Source: Maribacter halichondriae
GTDB lineage: Bacteria > Bacteroidota > Bacteroidia > Flavobacteriales > Flavobacteriaceae
Direction: 5' to 3'
Length of the DNA: 64,000 nucleotides
Assembly: GCF_027474825.1 (NCBI RefSeq)
Contig: NZ_CP107030.1
Coordinates: 4,282,001-4,346,000, forward strand
The position numbers were made by a program, and so were the translations under genes. Below the pieces are notes generated by a model that made no database searches, had not been told where the DNA came from, and saw only the letters and a list, made by a program, of their open reading frames with translations. Below are positions 16,736-26,292 of this stretch, one piece after another. Positions within the stretch are counted from its first letter, which is position 1; each line of letters opens with the position of its first letter.

Positions 16736-18163
16736 ATGAAAAAAATTCTATACGCCCTGTTGGCCATACTAGCTGTACTGGCCGGTATTCTCATATTCAA
16801 TACCTTGGCCCTCACCTCAAAACAAATCGACCCCGAACCCTTGGAAAAATTGGATATCCCCGATGCAGTCTTGCAAAACCTTTCAAAGGCGGTGCAGTTT
16901 CCAACGATTTCCTATAGTGAAGAGGCCATTCCCGATTCCACGGCCTTTAACGGATTTCACAGATTTTTGGAGGAGACCTTTCCTTTGACCCATGAAAATC
17001 TTTCCTTGGAAAAGATTAGCGATTATAGTTTATTGTATACGTGGAAAGGATCTGATTCATCGAAAAAACCCATCATTCTGATGTCACACCAAGATGTAGT
17101 GCCAGTGGATGAACCCACCCTTGCCGATTGGGAAGCAGGACCGTTCACAGGAAAGATAACCGCAACGGATATCGTTGGCAGAGGCACCATGGACGACAAA
17201 AGTTCGTTAATGGGATTGATGGAGTCCGTTGAAAGATTGCTAAGCGAATCGTTTACACCTTCACGTACCATTTACCTTGCCTTTGGCCATGACGAGGAAG
17301 TAGGTGGGGAAAATGGTGCCGGCCAAATCGCCGAATATTTAAAGAAAAAAGGAATTAAGGCCGCAATGACACTTGATGAAGGTGGTTTTCTTGCAGAAGG
17401 CATGGTTCCCGGCATCGATAAACCCGTAGCCATGGTAAACTTGGCAGAAAAAGGGTTCGCCTCTTTCCGGTTGATTGTTGAAACAACAGGAGGACACAGT
17501 TCGCAACCTCCGCGTGAAAACACCATCGGAATGCTTGCCAAAGCCATCGTTGACCTTGAAAACAACCAACTACCCTATAAACTAGTTGAACCCATTAACT
17601 ACCAATTCGAATATTTGGGTGCCGAAATGCCATTTTTTCAAAGGTTGGCATTTGCCAATCCGTGGTTGTTGAAATCGCCTGTACTGAAGGGGCTGAATGC
17701 CCATACTACGACGGCTCCAACTATTATAGATGGCGGTGTCAAGAATAATGTGATTCCTACGGTAGCGGAGGCGACCATTAATTTCAGGATTCTTCCTGGT
17801 GAGACCATTGAATCCGTTAAGCAGCATATTCAGAATACTATCAGCGATAAAATTCAGGTAGAACCTGTAGGTTTCCTGACGGAACCCTCACCTGTTTCGA
17901 GTATTGATTCCGAAAATTTCAAAAACTTAGAACAGACCATACGATCCGTCTTTCCAGATGCAGTTGTAGTTCCTGGGCTTGTTGGTGGAGGCACCGATGC
18001 CCGTTATTTCTATGATATTTCAGATGATGTATATCGGTTTTATCCTATGCGAATCAATCCTGAGAACTTGACAGGTTTTCATGGTATTGACGAAAAAATC
18101 AGCAAAGAAAACTATAAGGAAATCGTTGCTTTTACCTACCACTTGATCAAGGGATTCGATTAG
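16736..18163 (+). CDS. M20 family metallopeptidase (PM20D1-like), membrane-anchored
   Basis: Zinc-dependent carboxypeptidase/amidohydrolase of 475 residues. A hydrophobic N-terminal segment (KKILYALLAILAVLAGILIF) should anchor or export it. Metal ligands and catalytic residues are visible in LMSHQDVVPVD, GRGTMDDKSSLMG, FGHDEEVGGENGAG, LDEGG and the late GGGTDARYF. The dimerisation domain starts near KGFASFRLIVETTGGHSSQPP. The family removes amino acids from N-acyl or dipeptide substrates. It lies between two copies of a duplicated gene segment (15797 gene and 18185 fragment), which may have been copied with it. Confidence 0.88.
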   Translation: MKKILYALLAILAVLAGILIFNTLALTSKQIDPEPLEKLDIPDAVLQNLSKAVQFPTISYSEEAIPDSTAFNGFHRFLEETFPLTHENLSLEKISDYSLLYTWKGSDSSKKPIILMSHQDVVPVDEPTLADWEAGPFTGKITATDIVGRGTMDDKSSLMGLMESVERLLSESFTPSRTIYLAFGHDEEVGGENGAGQIAEYLKKKGIKAAMTLDEGGFLAEGMVPGIDKPVAMVNLAEKGFASFRLIVETTGGHSSQPPRENTIGMLAKAIVDLENNQLPYKLVEPINYQFEYLGAEMPFFQRLAFANPWLLKSPVLKGLNAHTTTAPTIIDGGVKNNVIPTVAEATINFRILPGETIESVKQHIQNTISDKIQVEPVGFLTEPSPVSSIDSENFKNLEQTIRSVFPDAVVVPGLVGGGTDARYFYDISDDVYRFYPMRINPENLTGFHGIDEKISKENYKEIVAFTYHLIKGFD

Positions 18164-18184
18164 ATAAGATTGATTTTGAGCGTT

Positions 18185-18313
18185 GTGAATCTTGAGAAAT
18201 TCTGGCCTGATCTCGTATCCATTGAAATTATTGATGGTTCGAGTACCGAAAACATTATTCTAAACTCCGATTTAAAAAGTTGTGAGGCGGTTTCGATTAA
18301 AGTTAAGAAATAA
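18185..18313 (+). pseudogene. Duplicated C-terminal fragment of the 15797 gene
   Basis: Reading GTG at 18185 gives about 42 codons ending VSIEIIDGSSTENIILN, SDLKSCEAVSIKVKK and TAA. This is nearly identical at the protein level to the last residues of the secreted protein at 15797-16624, and about 85-90 percent identical at the DNA level. The upstream part is gone and the first eight codons no longer match. It is a relic of a tandem duplication flanking the M20 peptidase. Confidence 0.75.
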
Positions 18314-18408
18314 TCAAGATTCTTGTAGAAGTCAGGAGCCTTTGCGCTGTATTTTTTGATAATTTAAATTCTAGGTAGCTCGTTGAAAACGAGCGATATC
18401 TAGGTCAT

Positions 18409-19167
18409 TCAATCGCGGTCATCCATAACTATTCTAAATTTATCGAATGTTAAACCACCAGTACTTGGCGCGAGCAAAAACTCAGTATTAATATGTTTCA
18501 CAACTTGCTTACCACTATAACTAGTCTTTATAAAGCCCGATGTTATTATAGTCTTACTCTTGACGGCACTTAATATCGCAGGGTCAATTTTAGATTCATA
18601 AAAAATGGGCTGCCGACCTAAGGTTATAATATCACCTTCTTCTAAAGAGTTGAAATTATCGGATAAATTTGTAGGGGAAAACTTATATGATGCATTAAAA
18701 ATGGCATAATTATCATCGATTATATAGTCGACATAGGTTAAATTAAAATAATTACTTATCCCAACATTATTACTATTGTGTATGAATTCGTCATTGCTCA
18801 GGGCATAAATTGCAATGGGTCTATTTTTATCACTGCCCCTTCGAGCACTAAGTGTATAAGTAAAACTATTAAAAAAGGCTCCTAATGCCTCTCTCGTTCT
18901 GATTTGATATCCACTTGTTGCATCTGAAGGGAGGAATTTAAATGGAATTTTATAAGAGATTGAAAGCCATAATGGTTCTTGTAATCTTAATTGTCCAATT
19001 GTATATTTAACGATTTCTTCCGTATTACTTTTTATTTCTTCCTTTGCTGCTTGAGCTTTTTTCTGTGATCCAATATGTAATATTAGAAAAGAAGCCCCAA
19101 GCAATATGACAGAAAAGATTACATGTAAATTATCTTTTATTATCTCCATTATTTTTCGTAACAGCAT
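18409..19167 (-). CDS. Single-pass membrane protein of unknown function, partner of the TIR protein
   Basis: About 252 residues starting at ATG 19167 (MLLRKIMEIIKDNLHV); an ATG at 19149 is the alternative. An ORF extension upstream to 19416 overlaps the TIR gene and is not supported. One hydrophobic segment (HVIFSVILLGASFLILHIG, about 15-33) is followed by a short Lys/Glu-rich stretch and a soluble beta-rich domain with YKFSPTNLSDN and a late GKQVVKHINTEFLL. No known family is recognised. It starts 92 bases after the TIR/DUF1566 gene on the same strand, so the two may work together. Base composition is AT-richer than the neighbours. Confidence 0.65.
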   Translation of the reverse strand: MLLRKIMEIIKDNLHVIFSVILLGASFLILHIGSQKKAQAAKEEIKSNTEEIVKYTIGQLRLQEPLWLSISYKIPFKFLPSDATSGYQIRTREALGAFFNSFTYTLSARRGSDKNRPIAIYALSNDEFIHNSNNVGISNYFNLTYVDYIIDDNYAIFNASYKFSPTNLSDNFNSLEEGDIITLGRQPIFYESKIDPAILSAVKSKTIITSGFIKTSYSGKQVVKHINTEFLLAPSTGGLTFDKFRIVMDDRD

Positions 19168-19258
19168 TATATTTTTTGAATTTACTAAAGTAAAGATATA
19201 CCCACTGCGCAAAGTCACCCGACTTTGAGCCGCTAACAACTGGATAATCATAAATATA

Positions 19259-20800
19259 CTATAGACTAAAATCACGGACAGCCCGAACCAGAAATCTTCT
19301 GCTTTCGACCTCCTTGTTATAATGATACGAGGTGTTGCCATCACGGAATCGTAGAAGACGCGCTTGGTATTGATCATAGTCCGTGGCACTCCAGTAGAGT
19401 CCATCGGCAAACTCACCGCTATTGTCAGCGCCCTGTCCGATGTTCTTGTACATAAGCCGCAGTTCTTCTAAAGTTGGTAACCGCCATCCGTCACCGAGTT
19501 GGTCATGGATTATCATGGCATCTTGCCAAGGCATGGGGCCCGCATCATCTACATGGGCTATTTTGCCCGTTTTGTTGGCGGAATCCATTGAAAAAATAAT
19601 TCCGCCTTCATGCCTATCGCCGATATTAAGTTTTGAAAATGCATCTTCAGTGCTGGGGGTCTCAACTTCAACTTCTTCGGAAGGGAGGGCATTGTTTTGT
19701 TCAGATACTTCATCTTCGCTTTTCTCAACTGCACTATTTTCTTCCAAAGGGGTTATATCTTCTTCGGTGCTGCTATTGAATATCGAGAAGGCAATTACTG
19801 CAAAAATAGCAAGTAAGGCCACTACCGCTCCAATGAGCATCCTTTTTTTTGTGTTGGTCTTTTGACCGTTTCCAGATTCTTCAAACGCTGCGTTGGTCTC
19901 GGCCGCATGTTCTGCTTGTAGTGATGTTTCGATCCTAAGCCTCGCTTCTTCTTCCCGAAGTCGGTTCTCTTCCGCTCTGTTTTTTGCTTCGGCCTCTTGT
20001 TGTAATCTATGTTCCTCTTGCGCCCGTTTTTTGGCCTCCGTTTCTTCCTTCAGCCTTTGCTCCTCATCGGCCCTTTTTTTTGCGTCAGCCTGTTCCTTCA
20101 GTCTTTTTTCCTTTTGTTCTTTTTGTTTTAACGCGACCTCTTCCCTTTGCTTTCTATCCTCTTCTGCTTTTCTTTTGGTTTCGGCTTCTTCCTTAATTCT
20201 AATTTCCTGCTCGGCCTTTATTTTTGCTTCCTGTTCTTCGGAAAAAGGTATTGCCAATTGATCCTCCGTATCGCCATTGGTTTTCTGCTCTGCTACGTTG
20301 TCGTTCGATTGTCTTTGGTCTGAACTTTTGGTAGATGGAGCTACTACCCATTTCACGCGGTCAGCAATATGCTTGATTGCTTGCTCGGTCGAGTCCCAAT
20401 CACTTAGTGGCTCCGCTCCTTCGGGCAAAACTTGCAGTTCCTTAAAATTAAAATTATAATCATCCGACTTAAAATCGATATCCCAAGGACAATCATCGAG
20501 AATTATCGGAATAACAATTGTACCGTCTTCTTTGTATCGGTCGATAACTCTTTTGAATTCCAATTGTTGGATGAATTCAGAATGCATAAAGGCATTACTT
20601 ACCAAAAGAAGGAATATATCGGCTTTATTCAATCGAGATTCATCCCGAGGTTTCCAGGGTTGCCCAGAATCAATGGGGTCATCGTGCCAAAGGGTTATAT
20701 TGTGGTCTTCTTCCAATGGCCCCAAACGATGCAAAATTGGAAGCACCATTTCTATATCTTCACTGGCATATATTGCGTAAATGTTCTTTGTAGAATCCAT
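19259..20800 (-). CDS. TIR domain-coiled coil-TM-DUF1566 protein
   Basis: A 513-residue protein with a clear four-part layout. Residues 5-150 form a TIR domain (NIYAIYASEDIEM, TLWHDDPIDSGQPW, IFLLLVSNAF), with the NADase-type glutamate expected at E81 in SEFIQQLEF. Residues about 185-305 are a long Glu/Lys/Arg/Ala coiled coil with repeated AEAKKRAEEE-type units. Residues 321-341 are one TM segment (MLIGAVVALLAIFAVIAF), followed by an acidic linker. Residues 390-513 are a DUF1566 (FGly/lectin-like) domain with GDGWRLPTLEEL and LYWSATD. This puts a TIR on the cytoplasmic side and a ligand-type domain outside. NAD-cleaving or signalling activity is inference. Confidence 0.85.
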   Translation of the reverse strand: MDSTKNIYAIYASEDIEMVLPILHRLGPLEEDHNITLWHDDPIDSGQPWKPRDESRLNKADIFLLLVSNAFMHSEFIQQLEFKRVIDRYKEDGTIVIPIILDDCPWDIDFKSDDYNFNFKELQVLPEGAEPLSDWDSTEQAIKHIADRVKWVVAPSTKSSDQRQSNDNVAEQKTNGDTEDQLAIPFSEEQEAKIKAEQEIRIKEEAETKRKAEEDRKQREEVALKQKEQKEKRLKEQADAKKRADEEQRLKEETEAKKRAQEEHRLQQEAEAKNRAEENRLREEEARLRIETSLQAEHAAETNAAFEESGNGQKTNTKKRMLIGAVVALLAIFAVIAFSIFNSSTEEDITPLEENSAVEKSEDEVSEQNNALPSEEVEVETPSTEDAFSKLNIGDRHEGGIIFSMDSANKTGKIAHVDDAGPMPWQDAMIIHDQLGDGWRLPTLEELRLMYKNIGQGADNSGEFADGLYWSATDYDQYQARLLRFRDGNTSYHYNKEVESRRFLVRAVRDFSL

Positions 20801-20901
20801 TTCACGAACAAGTTAATGATTATTGCGCAAATTTTAAGATACTCCGCGACCTAGCCTTTCCTAATTCAAGCAACGCAGCAAAAATTTGGAAGGTTTAACT
20901 G

Positions 20902-20965
20902 CAATGGGTTGGCTTTGTCAAGGGTAGACTTTGCGTTGTGAGGGTTATGATTATCCAACCCATTG
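20902..20965. repeat. Inverted repeat upstream of the TIR gene
   Basis: Arms CAATGGGTTGG (20902-20912) and CCAACCCATTG (20955-20965) are perfectly complementary, separated by 42 bases. The tract lies between the DUF4440 stop and the TIR start, so it could end the former transcript or form part of the TIR leader. Confidence 0.55.
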
Positions 20966-20999
20966 TTTTGCTTGTACTTCGAAGCTCCTTTCTGTGAAC

Positions 21000-21028
21000 A
21001 ACTGAGTCCGCCATAGGCAGACTCGGTT
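21000..21028. repeat. Short GC-rich hairpin
   Basis: AACTGAGTCCGCC pairs with GGCAGACTCGGTT (11 of 13 bases) across a three-base loop. It lies 26 bases after the frame-corrected stop of the DUF4440 gene and may end its transcript, although no T-run is evident. Confidence 0.45.
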
Positions 21029-21053
21029 GTATTTGGCTTAATTCTTAAAAAGA

Positions 21054-21453
21054 TTACAAACTAGAGGTAGTGGGTTTTGTTGTGGTAGTCATGTCGCGAA
21101 CACATTGATAGTTACCGTCAATATTTTTTTTGGAAATAGGACCTATAATTCCCATTTTCCAATTTTGTGCTTGAAGAATCGAATTCTGTCCAATATTCGA
21201 TCTCTAACGTTGTATACCCTTCTGCGAAGATGTCGACCTCCTTGTACACGTTATAATTTCCCGTAGTACCTTTTGCAATATTCTCGACGATGCCTTCACG
21301 TACTGCTACTTTGCCCTTGCGAGGTTGTTGATTTCGGCCATAACTGATAGCGTCGTCACTGTAATAAGCAACAACAGCATCGGCATCCTTGGCCTTTTCA
21401 CCGGCAGCAAATGCATCTTCCATGGCCTGTATCTTTGCCTTCAAGCTCGCCAT
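21054..21453 (-). CDS. DUF4440/SnoaL-like small protein (one frameshift)
   Basis: A small NTF2-fold protein: AFAAGEKAKDADAVVAYYSDD, then RKGKVAVREGIVENI and YFQK. The annotated frame stops after the YFQKKY segment. Removing one A from the run of eight (T-run 21124-21131 on the plus strand) restores the family's usual ending, with DGNYQCVRDM, to a stop at 21054, giving about 132 residues. Family members bind small hydrophobic ligands or are enzymes of unknown substrate. It is a single gene with non-coding stretches on both sides. Confidence 0.7.
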
Positions 21454-21601
21454 ATCGGCCGTATTTATTTATCCAATTGGTTGATAAACTGATTAAAATC
21501 ATCGTACACACCCTTTCTTGTCCAAACTTCGATATTGAACTACTAAAGTTATACGGCTTAAATGCTATTTGGCATAAGCGGATTAAGTAATATTTTAAAA
21601 A

Positions 21602-22650
21602 TCAATAAAGCATAAAGGCCACCGTAATAATTCCTATGGCAGCCACTGGCACAATAATGAGCATGTAGAGAAATGAGATAAAACTGGCTTTAAAAAAAGC
21701 GCCAACCCATGAACTCCTGTAAAAATTTCGCAAGGCCAGCATTAGGTAAACAATAAAAGAGAGGTAAATAAGCACTTCAATCCAAGTTGGAATCTCCCAT
21801 ACTTTATTCACTAAAAGAATGACACAAAACGAAGTGAAAATAAAAGTGAAGAAATAAAAGCTAAACACCAAATGGTGGGCAAAAGTGGCCGGTTTCCAAT
21901 AAAAAAATTTCAGAAATACGGCAAAAATTGGTAAAAGTAGAAACATGGCAATAGGAATAGTATCATATAAAACCTGAAGAATACCCCCACCCTGTTTTTC
22001 ATAAAACTTCAGCATTTGGGCATAGAACCTGCGGCTAAAGGCATTTGCATCTTCCTTCATTCCCATGGCCTTAAATTTTTGACCTAACGGGGCTCCAATA
22101 GCGATGAGGGAGTCCAACAACTCGCGCTCAAATCCTAATGATAAATTGACTTCCTGCGGATCTGAGGTCATTACCGAATCCAATTCCATTAATTCTTCGT
22201 CCGAGATACCAATAACCTTTTGATTTTTTTTTAGGGCAGCTTTGGCTTTGGCTACCTCAAGAGAATCTGCATTAACCGCAAGTGAATCTAGATTGATTTC
22301 CTGTTCAAAACCTTTTTTAAATGCCTCAGAAACTTCATTATCTGCTTTCCGAACGGTAAAAGAAAAGATGAAAAAAAGACTACCGAGATAAAGAGGTAAA
22401 ACTGGGCAGGATGTAAGTATTTGAGCCGTTTCCCATCTATAAAACGCCGAGCAAGAACACCTGGCTTTAACATAAGCGTTGCAAAACTCTTGAAGAACCG
22501 AGCATCTATAGAGAAATAATTTTCTATCGTATTACTGAACAAGACACCAAAAGTGAGATTGTCCGTGGCTTTCATACCACAGTGAGGGCAGTAGTCAAAA
22601 GATGAATCAAAAGTTTGTTCACAGTTTTTACATTGTTCGGTGGTTGGCAT
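21602..22650 (-). CDS. DUF3667 family membrane protein with zinc ribbon (one frameshift)
   Basis: About 349 residues when one base is added to the run of seven T on the coding strand (22371-22377). Otherwise it is split in two. The N terminus is a double CxxC zinc ribbon (QCKNCEQTFDSSFDYCPHCGMKA), then ARFFKSFATLMLKPGVLARRFIDGKR. This is the DUF3667 pattern, a Bacteroidota family of unknown role with several C-terminal TM helices (here at least four in the last 150 residues). The ATG at 22650 (MPTTEQC) is favoured over the ORF start at 22695. Confidence 0.75.
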
Positions 22651-22909
22651 ATGAAAAGCTTTGACTAAAATTACAAAATAGATAAGATAACGCACGATGT
22701 GTATATATCAACTTTAGAAATAAGCAATTGATTTCTACAGCCATGTCTATTGCAGTACTACACTACCTTCTTGTACATGAGGGGTTTATACCCCCTTGGT
22801 ATAAACGACTTAGAAAGAACAACCAACAAAATCTTTCCATACCAATTTTCAAATTCCAATGCTGATTGAAGGTATTACAAATGCATTGCTTGGGACTTGG
22901 TTTTTGCGA

Positions 22910-24445
22910 TTAGCCGAGCCATCCTTCACGGTCCAAACTCCGATATTGAATGGCCTCCCCTATATGGTTCCCGTTTAAGTCTGTCGTGTTCTCTAAATCG
23001 GCAATAGTACGTGCCACCTTTAATATGCGGTCATAGGCACGGGCGGAAAGGTTCAGCCGCTCCATGGCGTTTTTCAACATGGTTTTCGAGGCTTCGTCCA
23101 GTTTGCAATGCTCACGAATCTGCTTGGTGTTCATTTGGGCGTTGTAGTGCACATTATCCAATTCGTAAAAGCGTCTACTTTGTATTTCCCTTGCCGCTGT
23201 AACACGTTTTCTAATATCAACACTGGGTTCCCCCTTGCGGTCTTCTGAGAGTTTTTCGAAAGGTACCGGAGTAACCTCAATATGAATATCGATGCGATCT
23301 AATAGGGGGCCAGAAATCTTACTGAGATACCGTTGCATTTCTGCAGGGGAAGAGGTTACCGGGGCATCCGGGTCATTGAAATATCCACCCGGACTCGGAT
23401 TCATACTCGCCACCAACATAAAACTACTTGGGTATGTTACCGTAAACCGTGCCCGTGAAATGGTCACTTCGCGATCTTCCAACGGTTGGCGCATCACTTC
23501 GAGCACGCCTCTTTTGAATTCGGGCAGTTCATCCAAAAATAAAACTCCGTTATGCGATAATGATATTTCACCCGGCTGAGGATAGGCCCCTCCACCGACT
23601 AGGGCGACGTCGCTAATTGTATGATGCGGACTTCGGAAAGGCCTTTGACTCATCAGCCCCATATTCTTGATCTTGCCGACCACGGAATGGATCTTGGTCG
23701 TTTCCAAGGCTTCCTGCATGGTCATTGGCGGTAGAATCGAAGGCAATCGTTTGGCCAACATGGTCTTACCTGCCCCTGGTGGACCAATTAGAATAATATT
23801 ATGTCCGCCTGCGGCAGCGATTTCCATACAGCGTTTGATACTCTCCTGTCCTTTTACATCGGAAAAATCAAATTCAGGAAAATCGAGGTTTTTATAGAAT
23901 TCTTCTTCGATATCGACGATGGTGCGTTCCAAGGGTTCGCCCTTGTCAAAAAACTCGATGACCTCGGAGATATTTTCGATTCCGTAGACTTCCAATCCAT
24001 CAACAATGGCCGCTTCTTTAGCATTTTCCTTGGGTAAAATAAATCCTTTAAAACCTTCTTCAAGGGCCTTTATAGCAATGGGCAGGGCTCCTTTTATAGG
24101 TTGCAGGCTTCCATCCAACGAAAGCTCTCCCATGATGATATATTTCTCAATGTTCTCGGATTGTATCTGATTCGATGCGGACAAAATACCCAGCGCTAAG
24201 GTCAAATCGTAGGCGGAGCCTTCCTTTCTCAAATCGGCAGGGGCAAGATTCAATGTGATTTTCTTACCTGGAATTTTATACCCATTGTTTAAAAGGGCCG
24301 CAGCTATCCGATAGTTACTTTCTTTAATCGCGTTATCCGGAAGGCCTACCAAGTGATATCCTACACCGATGTCTACATTTACCTCCACGGTAATGGTGGT
24401 GGCCTCTACCCCAAAAACGGCACTTCCGAAGACTTTTGTAAGCAT
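22910..24445 (-). CDS. YifB/ComM-type Mg-chelatase-like AAA ATPase
   Basis: A 511-residue protein of the ComM/YifB family. An N-terminal Lon-like substrate domain (VGVGYHLVGLPDNAIKES) precedes the AAA+ module with Walker A ILIGPPGAGKTMLAKRLPS, Walker B VLFLDELPEF and the FRSPHHTISDVALVGGG loop. The C-terminal lid contains LDRIDIHIEV. In transformable bacteria ComM is a hexameric helicase that helps branch migration of incoming DNA. The full length fits the family. It stands alone, 46 bases upstream of the next gene on the same strand. Confidence 0.95.
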   Translation of the reverse strand: MLTKVFGSAVFGVEATTITVEVNVDIGVGYHLVGLPDNAIKESNYRIAAALLNNGYKIPGKKITLNLAPADLRKEGSAYDLTLALGILSASNQIQSENIEKYIIMGELSLDGSLQPIKGALPIAIKALEEGFKGFILPKENAKEAAIVDGLEVYGIENISEVIEFFDKGEPLERTIVDIEEEFYKNLDFPEFDFSDVKGQESIKRCMEIAAAGGHNIILIGPPGAGKTMLAKRLPSILPPMTMQEALETTKIHSVVGKIKNMGLMSQRPFRSPHHTISDVALVGGGAYPQPGEISLSHNGVLFLDELPEFKRGVLEVMRQPLEDREVTISRARFTVTYPSSFMLVASMNPSPGGYFNDPDAPVTSSPAEMQRYLSKISGPLLDRIDIHIEVTPVPFEKLSEDRKGEPSVDIRKRVTAAREIQSRRFYELDNVHYNAQMNTKQIREHCKLDEASKTMLKNAMERLNLSARAYDRILKVARTIADLENTTDLNGNHIGEAIQYRSLDREGWLG

Positions 24446-24491
24446 AATTCTACTTTATGCCTAAATGTAAGTGTTTTTATGAAAAAATAGG

Positions 24492-26281
24492 CTATTCGAC
24501 CAGTATCGTTTCTCGTACCGAAATCGGCTTCCCGTAAGAGGTGAATCCTTCAAGAACAATTTCATATTCCCCGGGGATATCGGAAGTATAAAATTCATAA
24601 GCTAATTGCTCTCCTTGTACAGCAACTTCAGGTTCCCAAAAAAGTTGGTACCTAAAATCGGGAATTCGTTCATAATCATTGTCGGAATCTTGATATCGCT
24701 GCTTAAAATAATTTTTCTTTGGAGCGGGAAGTGTCATGGACTGATTTGCTATATCCTTGGCCTGTTCGGTTTCAAGAAAATCGCCGTTGGTCGTTTCTAT
24801 CGCCACCATACCATGATATTTTTTATATCCCATAATCAATGGATCACGTAATATGCTCATTTTTTCGACCGTTCGGGCATTAAAATCAAGCAAGTCGTCA
24901 TGATTGGGAATGAATACGCCATCTACCAAAACCAAAGGCGGATCGCCCGCATAACTGTCATCATACGATTCATTATCTTCTTTTACCCAAAAGGTATATT
25001 TCCCGCTTGGTAGTTTTTTTACCCAGACATTTTCAACAATTTCCACCAAGGTCTCTCGCAAGGTGTTGAATCGGGTATAATCATCGAGCATAAAAATTTC
25101 GGGTACTCCCCCATCAAAAGGATCTTTTTTGTTTATGGATAAAATGGAATCGGGCTTTACACTATAATAACCATTCTCGATCTGGTTGTATACGCTACGT
25201 TGCACAATGGTCTCTTCCATATCGGGCGAAATAGTATGGTCTGCAAATTCAATTCCGTTATACTTCAAATCATGTTCTTTTAAAAATCGAACCGTGTAGT
25301 TTTCCGGATTATCATCCGCGACCTGCGCCAATATGTTGGTAACATCATACTCCTTGCGCACGTAGGTGTAAAAATTGCCATCCTTATCGGTAATGGCGGA
25401 TCGTATTTGAAAATTCGTGCCGGGGATGGATATCACTAACGTCTTTCCTTCAACAGGATTGCCCCCGGCTATGGCGCTGACATTCCCAAAAAAAGTTCGC
25501 CCCGTTGTTCAGGAAGAAAAATAGAATCGTTAACGGTTTTCCCTATTGTTTTGTCAACACTTAAATAGGCGCTGGAATAATCCACCGCGTCTAAGGGTCT
25601 ATCAATGCTCAGCGCATCGATTTTTCGCACACTTATGGAATAGTTGCCATAGCCCAAAGGGCCCTTGAAATTTCTAGGAATCAAGGCTACTTTTTCGCGT
25701 TGGCCATACTGTTTTTTATCAGTTAGTAACACTATAGTGCCATCATCCTTCTTCTTTTGGTCGGTCTGCCCAGGCCGCGTTTCTACGTTAATATCGGATA
25801 TAGAAGTGGAGTCGATCTCACTGGCTAGTATAGCCTCTTGATCACTACGATACGGGTTTATAATGGTAATATCATCTTTAAACAATTGCCCTTGCCCTGC
25901 ATTTTTCATCCATTTCGTATAACCGATAAGTTTATAGTTTCCCGAAGGTATCGACACCGGAATAAAAAAATCACCTTGGCCCCTTCCTTTTTCCAAGCGC
26001 ACCTTTTGAACGAGTTGGGTAGGCAGGTCTTCACCTACCAATTCGATATAGGCCATGCTGCTGATCGTACTCAACTTGTTGGTCTGGGCGTTGATACAAT
26101 AAAAGCTATAATACACATATTCACCGGGAAGCAGTACCGATGCGTTGTAGTGCACAAAGACCTTTTCCAAAGGCAATTTTTTTAATTGCTGTAACTCATC
26201 TTGGTTCTTTACCACATATTGTGCGGAAACCAAACCACATTGCACAAAAAGCAAACCAAACAATAGCGTTATTTTCTTCAT
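24492..26281 (-). CDS. MG2-domain/TonB-plug-like outer-membrane protein (one frameshift)
   Basis: About 596 residues after adding one T to the run of seven at 25488-25494. The N terminus is a signal peptide (KKITLLFGLLFVQCGLVSA). An MG2-like macroglobulin domain follows (PLEKVFVHYNASVLLPGEYVY, PSGNYKLIGYTKWM). The C-terminal third resembles a TonB plug (PLVLVDGVFIP, VEKMSILRDP). It is the last gene of the receptor/DUF4249 operon, 11 bases after a DUF4249 stop. It may help assemble or feed the receptor; no exact function is known. Confidence 0.65.
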
Positions 26282-26292
26282 AATTTTTTAAT

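Noticed and set aside
19168..19416. N-terminal extension of the protein at 18409-19167
   Set aside because: It overlaps the TIR/DUF1566 coding region by about 160 bases in another frame. The internal ATG 19167 is the better start.
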